The notes beneath the pieces are model-generated. The model ran no database searches. It was not told the DNA's origin and worked only from the letters and a program-made list of their open reading frames with translations. From an uncultured Chloroflexaceae bacterium (GTDB lineage Bacteria; Chloroflexota; Chloroflexia; Chloroflexales; Chloroflexaceae): 6,516 nucleotides of DNA. The position numbers and the translations under genes were made by a program. This document shows, in pieces, positions 1-5,466 of the stretch. Positions within the stretch are counted from its first letter, which is position 1. Every line of letters starts with the position of its first letter. The stretch spans positions 1 through 6,516 of the forward strand of contig CAKZQX010000220.1 of NCBI GenBank assembly GCA_937141995.1, in the 5' to 3' direction.

Positions 1-250
1 GGGCAGAGCTTCCTCGGTGGGCCGTTTCTGCTCCGGCACGGCTTCCTCAGTGGGCGCTTCCGGCGCGGCTTGCTCTGGCTCTGGGGCAGCGGGTTCCTCG
101 GCGGGCAGCTTGTGCTCCGGGGCGGTGGCTTCCTCAGTGGGCGCTTCCAGCGCGGCTGCTTCTGGCTCTGGGGCCGCGGGTTCCTCGGTAGGCAGCTTGT
201 GCTCCGATGTGGTGTCTTCCTCAGTGGACGCTTCCTCGGTGGGCGTTTCC
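1..250 (-). repeat. In-frame tandem repeat encoding the acidic Pro/Glu tail of LutC
   Basis: Read on the minus strand, the motif PEHKLP(T/A)EEPAAPEPE followed by (A/Q)AA(L/P)EAPTEEA recurs. Repeat starts (the E of EHKLP or EQKRP) lie at 204, 117 and 33, giving periods of 87 and 84 bases (29 and 28 residues). A degenerate partial unit lies at about 205-250, and the third unit is cut by the window edge. Units are close to 90% alike at the DNA level, so expansion looks recent. The copy number beyond position 1 cannot be seen. Confidence 0.85.
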
Positions 251-966
251 GGCGCGGCTTCCGCTTCGATGAGAAGTACATGCAATTCGCGTGGGCCATG
301 CACGCCCAGGGTCAGGGTAAACTCGATATCGGCAGTGCGGCTGGGGCCGGAGATGATGGTCAGGTTGCTGTGCTGAACGAAGGGATTGCTGCCGTAGGTC
401 GCCTGGACTACGGACAGTGCCTCGCCCAGGCCGCGCACCAACTGCGACACGCGCAGCACGGCGATATGCACGGGGGCCAGCAGCGAGGCCAGCCGTCCGC
501 GTCCCTGATCGCTCAACAGCAGCAGTGAGCCGCTCTCAGCGACAGCACACACAGCGCCGGAGATGCAGACCGGCACGGGATCGAGGCTTTGCAGCCGAGT
601 GGCCCGCGCCACATCCGCCTGCGCGATCCGGCTATCGGCGACGCTCACACCCAACTCACTCAGCAGTTCAGCCAGCCCGACCAGCCCAATCTGCTCAAGA
701 TCCCAGGCGATAACCGCGTTGACCGACTGTTCTTGCAAGATGTCCCGAACCACCGTCAGCGCTTCCTGGTCGGTGGCGCAGCGGTGCGCCCGCCCTTCGA
801 GCCGGGTCAACTCGGTGATAAACTGCGTGGTCAGATCGTCCGCCGGGGGATGCACAAAGGGCGGCGGCGTATGCTCTGCACTGGCGGCGATCCGCTCCAG
901 GTCGGGGCGGGTGGTTGTCAGGCCGGCGCGAATATTGGCAAGAATGCGGTCACGACTGGCGGTCAT
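1..966 (-). CDS. lutC: LutC/YkgG-family LUD-domain protein (lactate utilisation protein C), 3' end beyond window
   Basis: The reading frame is open from ATG (964-966) to the left edge: 322 codons without a stop. Residues 1 to about 233 are a LUD domain. The family signature lies at about residues 206-225 (SGPSRTADIEFTLTLGVHGP), and a conserved AESGSLLL stretch sits near residues 142-149. In characterised systems LutC acts with LutA and LutB in the cytoplasm to oxidise L-lactate to pyruvate; lutA and lutB are not visible here and could lie further left. GGGAG(AG) at 972-978 is a well-placed ribosome binding site, 5 bases from the ATG. Family members usually stop soon after the HGP motif. This one continues for at least 89 more residues as a low-complexity Glu/Pro/Ala tail of tandem repeats. 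The family call is firm. The lactate role is inferred from family, since other LUD proteins have less clear functions. Confidence 0.88.
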   Translation of the reverse strand, partial: MTASRDRILANIRAGLTTTRPDLERIAASAEHTPPPFVHPPADDLTTQFITELTRLEGRAHRCATDQEALTVVRDILQEQSVNAVIAWDLEQIGLVGLAELLSELGVSVADSRIAQADVARATRLQSLDPVPVCISGAVCAVAESGSLLLLSDQGRGRLASLLAPVHIAVLRVSQLVRGLGEALSVVQATYGSNPFVQHSNLTIISGPSRTADIEFTLTLGVHGPRELHVLLIEAEAAPETPTEEASTEEDTTSEHKLPTEEPAAPEPEAAALEAPTEEATAPEHKLPAEEPAAPEPEQAAPEAPTEEAVPEQKRPTEEALP

Positions 967-1030
967 GGGCGCTCTCCCAGGGACTATCAGGCAGGTACAG
1001 ATCAGCGATGCTGCGCAGCGGAGTACCGGC

Positions 1031-1039
1031 ATTGTAGCA
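1031..1039 (-). promoter_or_regulatory. Extended -10 promoter candidate for lutC
   Basis: On the minus strand the sequence reads TGCTACAAT: a TACAAT -10 hexamer (1031-1036) preceded by the TGn extension (1037-1039). No good -35 lies 16-18 bases upstream, as is typical of extended -10 promoters. Transcription would begin about 1024, giving a leader of roughly 58 bases before the lutC ATG. Confidence 0.5.
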
Positions 1040-1110
1040 TACTCTGCGGCGGGTGGTGCGTGGCATGCGTGCTTGCCGGGCGGGTGCAGGTTGAGTTGAC
1101 CAGCTTTATG

Positions 1111-1136
1111 TGGCGAGATCTAGGGCCAGATCGCCA
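1111..1136. other. Imperfect hairpin in the lutC / 1342-gene spacer
   Basis: TGGCG and ATCT (1111-1121, with a 2-base bulge) pair with AGATCGCCA (1128-1136) around the loop AGGGCC, giving 9 base pairs. No T-run follows on either strand, so a terminator call is weak. It could be an operator or leader structure. Confidence 0.35.
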
Positions 1137-1145
1137 GAGTAGAGT

Positions 1146-1161
1146 TTATCAAATATGATAA
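1146..1161. promoter_or_regulatory. AT-rich palindrome TTATCA-N4-TGATAA
   Basis: There are perfect 6-base arms, TTATCA (1146-1151) and TGATAA (1156-1161), around AATA, in an AT-rich island inside GC-rich DNA. It lies between the divergent lutC and 1342 genes. An extended -10-like TGATAAGAT overlaps it at 1156-1164 on the plus strand. It is plausible as an operator or promoter; no regulator can be named. Confidence 0.35.
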
Positions 1162-1176
1162 GATTTATGCCTGCTC

Positions 1177-1204
1177 TTGCGCTCCCACGAAGACCAGTTA
1201 TACT
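1177..1204 (+). promoter_or_regulatory. Promoter candidate upstream of the 1342 gene
   Basis: TTGCGC (1177-1182), a 16-base spacer and TATACT (1199-1204) form a moderate sigma-70-like promoter on the plus strand. It would leave a leader of about 130 bases before the ATG at 1342. It lies inside the possible gene remnant, so it could be fortuitous. Confidence 0.3.
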
Positions 1205-1341
1205 GACTGGACGCAGGTTACGCTCTACCGCAACGGCGTGCTGATCTGGGGCACCGAGCCGAACTAGCCCGTTCTATCAGCCGACTCCGGTATGGCTTCC
1301 ATTGCTCTGCCGGGGTCGCTCCCAACCACGGAGGAAAACGT

Positions 1342-2367
1342 ATGCATACCCAACTCCACTTTCGCTGGTCTCATTCCCTGGGGCAGACGACCATTATGCT
1401 GGTGCTTGCGCTGCTGCTGCTGTTCGCCTGCTATGTCAGCGGCCTCTGGTGGTATATCCCGCCGCTGCGCTCCTGGTCGATCAACCATCTGCCGCTCGTT
1501 GAGGGGCAGGCAGACCTGCTGGTTCCTTCCTGGCACACACCGGGCGGGGCGCGCCTTGCGCCTGATGGACGGACGATGGTGGTCGGCTGGAACAGTGAGC
1601 CCGTCATCTGGAACCTGGTGACCGATGTGCGTCTCCCGGTGCCGGTCAAGATGCACAGCATGGGCTGGCTGAATCCGGAACAGTTTGTGGTGCAGGCTGA
1701 TCCCCACTACTACATCGTAGAAGCAGCCACGGGAGCGGCGATTGAGGTACATGAGATACCCCCTAATACTTATCGTAAACCAGGTGGGTTTGCCGTGATC
1801 GCTCCTTTGCTCCAGCGGGCTGATGTAATCTACTGGACCGAGGGATGGGGAGGAGATCGGCTGTTTGTGTATGCTGATGATGACTGGTCTATGGTTGTGC
1901 TCAGCGCCTATGATTTTGGCTTGACGAGCAAAGCGGAGGTGGATGCGTTGCTGGCGACGGTGCCGTACCAGCCGATTGCCCGTCCGGGACACGAAACACC
2001 GGAGCAGATTGCCCAGCGTCTGACCTCTCCCGATGGACAATACATCGCTCAGGTTGTGCGTGGGCGCGCGGTCATCGCCCATCCTGATGGTACGCCCGTG
2101 GCCTGGGCGGCCAAACCCGGCTGGTACCCAGACATCCTGGGCTGGGCCCACGACAGCAGCGGTATCTATTTTCAGATGTGGATCCGCGGCTCGTCCGCCG
2201 CCGTGCTGGTGCCGGACAAACCGCTCTTTAAGTTGTCCCCACTCACGCCGGAAGAGGCACGGTGGCAGGCGGTGCAGCGCGGGGTGATGTGGGTCGGGCT
2301 GGCGCTCCTGGTGGGTGCAGGGGGCTGGTGGCTGGTGCGGTGGCGGCGGCGGCAGGATGCCGGATGA
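1342..2367 (+). CDS. Unrecognised membrane-anchored protein with beta-propeller-like blades
   Basis: This encodes 341 residues from ATG 1342, with GGAGG at 1330-1334 seven bases upstream. A strong hydrophobic segment at residues 17-37 follows a short polar N-terminus and looks like an uncleaved anchor. A second at about 315-334 ends in a basic tail (RWRRRQ), so both ends should be cytoplasmic and the 270-residue middle outside. That middle is rich in Trp, Gly and Asp and has several blade-like strands: LAPDGRTMVVGW (72-83) leading to VIWNLVTD (88-95), LTSPDGQYIAQVV (227-239) and LGWAHDSSGIYFQM (266-279). These resemble the recurring SPDG strand pattern of TolB/WD40-type propellers. No catalytic motif was seen and no function is claimed. 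The gene stands alone: lutC is divergent and the LLM gene downstream has its own promoter. The coding call is firm; the propeller call is moderate. Confidence 0.85.
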   Translation: MHTQLHFRWSHSLGQTTIMLVLALLLLFACYVSGLWWYIPPLRSWSINHLPLVEGQADLLVPSWHTPGGARLAPDGRTMVVGWNSEPVIWNLVTDVRLPVPVKMHSMGWLNPEQFVVQADPHYYIVEAATGAAIEVHEIPPNTYRKPGGFAVIAPLLQRADVIYWTEGWGGDRLFVYADDDWSMVVLSAYDFGLTSKAEVDALLATVPYQPIARPGHETPEQIAQRLTSPDGQYIAQVVRGRAVIAHPDGTPVAWAAKPGWYPDILGWAHDSSGIYFQMWIRGSSAAVLVPDKPLFKLSPLTPEEARWQAVQRGVMWVGLALLVGAGGWWLVRWRRRQDAG

Positions 2368-2399
2368 CCCGCTACGCCCCTCCTGGTGACAACTCAATT

Positions 2400-2418
2400 T
2401 GTGACGCTCCCTGTCACA
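2400..2418. promoter_or_regulatory. Perfect palindrome TGTGAC-N7-GTCACA, likely operator
   Basis: There are six-base perfect arms at 2400-2405 and 2413-2418. The site ends seven bases before the TG of the extended -10 and so covers the -35 region of the LLM gene promoter. An extra GTGAC half-site lies at about 2385-2389. The half-sites look CRP/FNR-like, but TGTGA and TCACA are nine bases apart rather than the six of the classical site, so the regulator family is open. Confidence 0.5.
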
Positions 2419-2424
2419 CACGGT

Positions 2425-2433
2425 TGCTATACT
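2425..2433 (+). promoter_or_regulatory. Extended -10 promoter of the LLM oxidoreductase gene
   Basis: TGCTATACT consists of a TGn extension at 2425-2427 and a TATACT -10 at 2428-2433. There is no recognisable -35; that position is occupied by the palindrome at 2400-2418. The transcript would start about 2440, leaving roughly 43 bases before the ATG at 2483. Confidence 0.55.
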
Positions 2434-2470
2434 ACCCGGTGGAGGTATGGCGGCAGCGGGAGTGCGCCGC

Positions 2471-2477
2471 AAGGAGG
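2471..2477 (+). promoter_or_regulatory. Shine-Dalgarno that fixes the LLM gene start
   Basis: AAGGAGG lies five bases before the ATG at 2483. The in-frame ATG at 2447 has a GGAGG-like stretch only 1-2 bases away, too close to serve it. It is also only about seven bases from the predicted transcript start, so 2483 is preferred. Confidence 0.8.
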
Positions 2478-2482
2478 TTCGT

Positions 2483-3331
2483 ATGCAGGTACGCATTGAT
2501 ATGCCCCCGTTTGGGGAGTTTAGCGACCCCGCCCTGATTGGCGATCTGGCCCGGGAAGCCGAGGAGGTGGGATGGGATGGATTTTTCCTCTGGGACCACA
2601 TCGGCGCAGGCTGGCCCGTCCCCATCTCCGACCCCTGGATCGACCTGGCTGTTATTGCCATGCGTACCCGGCGCATTAAACTGGGGGCACTGGTGACACC
2701 GCTGCCCCGGCGGCGGCCCTGGAAAGTTGCACGCGAAACCGTCACGCTGGACTATCTGAGCCAGGGGCGGCTTATCGTGGGTGTGGGCATTGGCTCGGAT
2801 ATGGCGCAGGAGTACACCTGCTATGGCGAGTCGCCGGATGACCGTTTGCACGCGGCGATGCTCGACGAAGGGCTGACCGTGCTGACCGGGTTATGGCAGG
2901 GTGAGCCGTTTAGCTTCACCGGAACGCACTACCAGGTCAATGGTGCCCACTTCTTACCGCAGCCACGGCAGCATCCGCGTATCCCGATCTGGGTGGCGGG
3001 CTTCTGGCCGAACAAAAAACCCTTCCGGCGGGCGGCGCAGTGGGATGGCGTCTGCCCGGTTAACCGTGAGAGTCTGGCAGTGCCGCTGACCCCGGCTGAC
3101 TTCCGCGCAATCCTGGCCTACATTCGACAGCACCGCTCATCGGAGCAGCCGTTTGATGTCATTCATGCGGGCCAGACGACCGGGACAGATGTTGCCGCGG
3201 ATCGGGCGCTGGTGAGCGCCTACGCCGAGGCCGGTGTCACCTGGTGGCTGGAAATGCCCGGCTCGGAGGCGACAACGCTGGCAGAATTTCGCCGGCGCAT
3301 CCGGCAGGGTCCACCGCGCCTGATGGGTTGA
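2483..3331 (+). CDS. LLM-class (luciferase-like) flavin- or F420-dependent oxidoreductase
   Basis: This encodes 282 residues from ATG 2483. An in-frame ATG at 2447 would add 12 residues (MAAAGVRRKEVR) unlike the family N-terminus. Features of the bacterial luciferase-like TIM-barrel fold run in order: an N-terminal strand (VRIDMPP), AREAEEVGWDGFFLWDHI (23-40), DPWIDLAVIAMRTRRIKLG (50-68), and the family's core ARETVTLDYLSQGRLIVGVG (83-102). These are followed by RLHAAMLDEGLTVLTGLWQG (121-140) and PRIPIWVAGF (165-174). Family members are cytoplasmic monooxygenases or dehydrogenases using FMNH2 or F420; sequence alone does not say which cofactor or substrate. The length is at the short end for the family, with a short barrel end. 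It is transcribed alone and convergent with the reductase-rhodanese gene. Family confidence is high, substrate unknown. Confidence 0.9.
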   Translation: MQVRIDMPPFGEFSDPALIGDLAREAEEVGWDGFFLWDHIGAGWPVPISDPWIDLAVIAMRTRRIKLGALVTPLPRRRPWKVARETVTLDYLSQGRLIVGVGIGSDMAQEYTCYGESPDDRLHAAMLDEGLTVLTGLWQGEPFSFTGTHYQVNGAHFLPQPRQHPRIPIWVAGFWPNKKPFRRAAQWDGVCPVNRESLAVPLTPADFRAILAYIRQHRSSEQPFDVIHAGQTTGTDVAADRALVSAYAEAGVTWWLEMPGSEATTLAEFRRRIRQGPPRLMG

Positions 3332-3363
3332 TATCTGCCGCACAGGGATGCGCGGCGGACGCG

Positions 3364-3401
3364 CAGAAGCACGACCCTGCCGGAGGCCCAACGCGCTTCT
3401 G
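3364..3401. other. Hairpin just after the LLM gene
   Basis: CAGAAGC (3364-3370) pairs with GCTTCTG (3395-3401), and the 24-base interior can pair partly (CC...GG). It begins 33 bases past the LLM stop. No T-run follows, so it is at most a weak terminator or processing structure. Confidence 0.35.
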
Positions 3402-3411
3402 GGTAAGTAAC

Positions 3412-3446
3412 CCCATAACGCGTATCATGGAACACGCGTTATAGGG
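3412..3446. other. Strong stem-loop in the convergent spacer
   Basis: ATAACGCGT (3415-3423) pairs perfectly with ACGCGTTAT (3434-3442) around a 10-base loop. After a single-base bulge (A3443), CCC (3412-3414) pairs with GGG (3444-3446). Its placement between two convergent genes suggests a bidirectional terminator without a T-run, or part of a dispersed repeat. Confidence 0.5.
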
Positions 3447-3457
3447 TGCAACTTATT

Positions 3458-3473
3458 TCGGTCTGTTGACCGA
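3458..3473. other. Tetraloop hairpin TCGGTC-TGTT-GACCGA
   Basis: There are six perfect base pairs around a four-base loop, immediately before the dispersed repeat copy at 3475. Together with the two preceding hairpins it makes the spacer 3332-3637 structurally dense. No gene was found in that spacer. From about 3502 to 3637 I see nothing further that can be named. Confidence 0.4.
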
Positions 3474-3474
3474 C

Positions 3475-3501
3475 ATGAAAGCCGGCTTTGCCTGCGGCAG
3501 C
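3475..3501 (+). repeat. Dispersed repeat, copy 1 (second copy at 6474-6500)
   Basis: These 27 bases match 24 of 27 with the second copy near the right edge, in the same orientation. Weaker similarity extends about 10 bases on each side. The copy contains the 12-base palindrome AAAGCCGGCTTT (3478-3489). An overlapping open frame beginning MTDMKAGFACGS shows no ribosome binding site and runs antisense into the next gene, so I treat this as non-coding repeat DNA. Confidence 0.6.
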
Positions 3502-3637
3502 TATGTAGCTTCTTCCGCCCTACCAGAGGCAATATCCACTGTCAAACACAGAATCGCGGAACGTATACCGGCACCAGCCATTTCGCGTTTTTCGCTCATT
3601 TCACGCTGTTCGTGGTCCAAACGCTCCGACACGGAAT

Positions 3638-5377
3638 TCAGGCATGCTCCAGTGCGCCGGGTGTCTCGGCCAGTTCCTCTTCGGCGTAGGAGACAAACGG
3701 GATGCCCGGCTCGCCAGTCGCCAACTGGTTACGGTGGAAGCTGACAAAAGTCTTCGCGCCACCGGCCAGCGTAGCAACCTGCGCAAAGCCGCTCTGCTTG
3801 AGAATACGCTGAACCAGGTAGCTGCGAAAGCCCACCCGACAGTAGACAAACACCGGGCGCTGCTGCGCTATCACTTCTATCTCGCCGATGCGCTCGCGGG
3901 TCTCGCGGATCGGGATGTTGATTGCGCCGGGAATATGCCAGGCGTCATACTCCACATCGCTGCGCACATCAATAATCGTGCCGGTCGCTGTCTTCTCCGG
4001 GTAATCCTCGGCATACCAGAAATCGACATCGCCATGCAGCAAGTTTGACGCGACAAACCCGGCCATATTGACCGGATCTTTGGCCGAACCGTAGGGCGGC
4101 GCATAGGCCAGTTCCAGATGCTCCAGATCATAGACGGTCATTCCCGCACGAATCGCCGTCGCCAGCACATCCAGGCGCTTATCCACGCCGTCATAGCCGA
4201 CTACCTGCGCGCCCAGAATTTTGCCGTCTTCCGGAGCAAACAACAGCTTGAGATGCATCGGCGCGGTGCCGGGATAGTAACCGGCATGGCCGGAGGGATG
4301 AATGTAGACCTTGTGGTAGGGCCGGTTCAGCCGGCGCAGCACCTTCTCGGATGCGCCCGTACCGCCGCCGGTCATCCGAAAGACCTTCACAATCGCGGTT
4401 CCCTGCGTAGACTGGTAGGCGCTCCCCCGGCCACAGATATGGTCCGCCGCGACGCGGCCCTGCCGGTTGGCCGGGCCGGCCAGCGGGATCAGCGTCGGCT
4501 CGCCGGTAATCGTATCGATCACCTCGACTGCATCACCCGCCGCGTAGATATCCGGGTCGGAGGTCTGCATATGCCGGTTGACCTTGACACTGCCGCGCGT
4601 ACCCAGTTCCAGGCCCGCCTGTTGCGCCAGCTTCGCCTCGGGCCGCACCCCGGCCGCCAGAATCACCAGGTCGGCGGTAATATTCACGCCCGAGCTCAGT
4701 TGCACCCCGACGCGGCCCTGCTGATCTTGAAAAGACTCAGCCGTTGTGCCCAGGTGCAGCGTTACGCCGTGGCGCTCCATGTGGTAGCGCAGGTCGGTCG
4801 CCATCTCCGGGTCCAGCGGCGGCATCACTTGATCCTGCATCTCAACCAGATCGACCGTGAGCCCACGCTGCCGAAATGCCTCGGCAATCTCAACCCCGAT
4901 ATAACTACCACCGATCACGACCGCGCTGCGCGCATCGCCATCCACCTTCGCCTTGATCGCATCCATATCGGGGATGTTGCGCAGGACAAAGATGCGCGGA
5001 TGGTCAATCCCCGGCAGCGGCGGGCGAATAGGACTGGAGCCGGGCGTCAGCACCAGCTTATCATAGGACTCGGTATACTCGTCGCCCGACTCCCGCGCCA
5101 GCACGCGTACCTCTTTGCGTTCACGGTCAATCGCCAGCACTTCATGCCCGGGACGCACATCTATGTTAAGGGTCTCCTTCAACTGCCAGGGCGTGACAAT
5201 CAGGAGGCTATCGCGCTCCGGGATATCCCCACCGATATGGTAGGGCAGCCCACAGTTGGCAAACGAGACATACTGATCACGTTCCAGCACAACAATCTCG
5301 GCCTGCTCGTCAAGACGCCGCGCGCGTGCCGCCGCCGACATCCCTGCGGCCACACCTCCGATAACGACAATTTTCAC
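3638..5377 (-). CDS. CoA-disulfide / persulfide reductase fused to a C-terminal rhodanese domain
   Basis: This encodes 579 residues from GTG (5375-5377). N-terminal FAD motif: VVIGGVAAGMSAA (4-16). The redox cysteine is Cys42 in SFANCGLPY. The NAD(P)H motif is VVIGGSYIGVEIAEAF (153-168), with Glu179 ending the next strand, which favours NADH. The second FAD motif is TSDPDIYAAGDAVE (272-285). A dimerisation domain runs about 330-445 with Tyr367 and Tyr425, then a rhodanese domain about 462-560 with active-loop CRVGFRS and Cys513. As I recall, the Bacillus anthracis CoADR-RHD enzyme uses Cys42, Cys514 and two tyrosines at equivalent places. Family members reduce CoA disulfide, CoA persulfide or polysulfide in the cytoplasm, releasing sulfide. 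AGAGGAG at 5386-5392 supports the GTG. An upstream in-frame ATG at 5462-5464 lies inside the promoter palindrome and is rejected. Preference between disulfide and persulfide is not decidable here. Confidence 0.93.
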   Translation of the reverse strand: MKIVVIGGVAAGMSAAARARRLDEQAEIVVLERDQYVSFANCGLPYHIGGDIPERDSLLIVTPWQLKETLNIDVRPGHEVLAIDRERKEVRVLARESGDEYTESYDKLVLTPGSSPIRPPLPGIDHPRIFVLRNIPDMDAIKAKVDGDARSAVVIGGSYIGVEIAEAFRQRGLTVDLVEMQDQVMPPLDPEMATDLRYHMERHGVTLHLGTTAESFQDQQGRVGVQLSSGVNITADLVILAAGVRPEAKLAQQAGLELGTRGSVKVNRHMQTSDPDIYAAGDAVEVIDTITGEPTLIPLAGPANRQGRVAADHICGRGSAYQSTQGTAIVKVFRMTGGGTGASEKVLRRLNRPYHKVYIHPSGHAGYYPGTAPMHLKLLFAPEDGKILGAQVVGYDGVDKRLDVLATAIRAGMTVYDLEHLELAYAPPYGSAKDPVNMAGFVASNLLHGDVDFWYAEDYPEKTATGTIIDVRSDVEYDAWHIPGAINIPIRETRERIGEIEVIAQQRPVFVYCRVGFRSYLVQRILKQSGFAQVATLAGGAKTFVSFHRNQLATGEPGIPFVSYAEEELAETPGALEHA

Positions 5378-5385
5378 AAACGTTG

Positions 5386-5392
5386 CTCCTCT
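5386..5392 (-). promoter_or_regulatory. Shine-Dalgarno that fixes the GTG start of the reductase-rhodanese
   Basis: AGAGGAG on the minus strand lies eight bases before GTG 5377. The protein begins exactly at the family's N-terminal strand (KIVVIGGVAAG). Extending to the ATG at 5464 would add 29 residues with no family similarity. Confidence 0.8.
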
Positions 5393-5423
5393 GTTGCATG
5401 ACACTTGCACAAACCCGTTGAAA

Positions 5424-5443
5424 GCGGTTCCAGCCGAAACCGC
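5424..5443 (-). other. Leader hairpin of the reductase-rhodanese transcript
   Basis: GCGGTT (5424-5429) pairs with AACCGC (5438-5443) around an eight-base loop, inside the predicted leader of about 80 bases. It ends some 31 bases before the ribosome binding site. It could be chance in GC-rich DNA; no riboswitch class is recognised. Confidence 0.3.
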
Positions 5444-5448
5444 CAACC

Positions 5449-5466
5449 ATGTGAATAGATTCACAT
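5449..5466. promoter_or_regulatory. Perfect CRP/FNR-type palindrome over the reductase-rhodanese promoter
   Basis: ATGTGAAT-AG-ATTCACAT is an exact inverted repeat with 8-base arms. It contains TGTGA-N6-TCACA (5450-5454 and 5461-5465), the classical CRP-family layout. It overlaps the last two bases of the -10 and covers the predicted transcript start (about 5458), a position expected for repression. It may instead act as an activator for a second, unseen promoter closer to the gene. Confidence 0.65.

Larger units (their letters stand above)
1124..1267 (+). pseudogene. Possible 3' remnant of a lost gene
   Basis: After a stop at 1121-1123, one frame stays open to the stop TAG at 1265-1267. Its last third translates to TSYTDWTQVTLYRNGVLIWG followed by TEPN, which reads like natural protein rather than noise. 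The frame contains no ATG or GTG start and no Shine-Dalgarno sequence at a usable position, so an intact gene is unlikely. I do not recognise the family. Chance openness over 48 codons in GC-rich DNA is the main alternative. Confidence 0.25.

Noticed and set aside
17..528. Plus-strand open frames over the left end
   Set aside because: They are antisense shadows of the LutC tail repeats; their Gly/Ser or Gly/Phe repeat translations come from the same tandem DNA repeat.
563..1158. Overlapping plus-strand open frames of 178 and 189 codons
   Set aside because: They are antisense to the LUD domain of lutC and its spacer, with no ribosome binding site or recognisable domain.
2447..2482. Upstream ATG 2447 as the LLM gene start
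   Set aside because: Its Shine-Dalgarno-like stretch is only 1-2 bases away and the predicted transcript begins about seven bases before it, whereas ATG 2483 has AAGGAGG at ideal spacing.
1264..2745. Long minus-strand open frame of 493 codons
   Set aside because: It is antisense across the 1342 gene and into the LLM gene, both of which have ribosome binding sites and protein-like sequence; its translation is Arg/Pro/His-rich with no recognisable domain, typical of a GC-rich shadow frame.
3466..3744. Plus-strand frame beginning MTDMKAGFACGS
   Set aside because: It has a TTG or internal ATG start without a ribosome binding site, begins in dispersed repeat DNA and then runs antisense into the reductase-rhodanese; better explained as a repeat.
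4118..5401. Plus-strand open frame of 427 codons
   Set aside because: It lies wholly antisense to the well-supported reductase-rhodanese gene and has an Arg/His-rich composition with no family features.
5378..5464. Upstream extension of the reductase-rhodanese to ATG 5464
   Set aside because: The 29 extra residues do not resemble the family, the ATG lies inside the promoter palindrome, and a good ribosome binding site serves GTG 5377.
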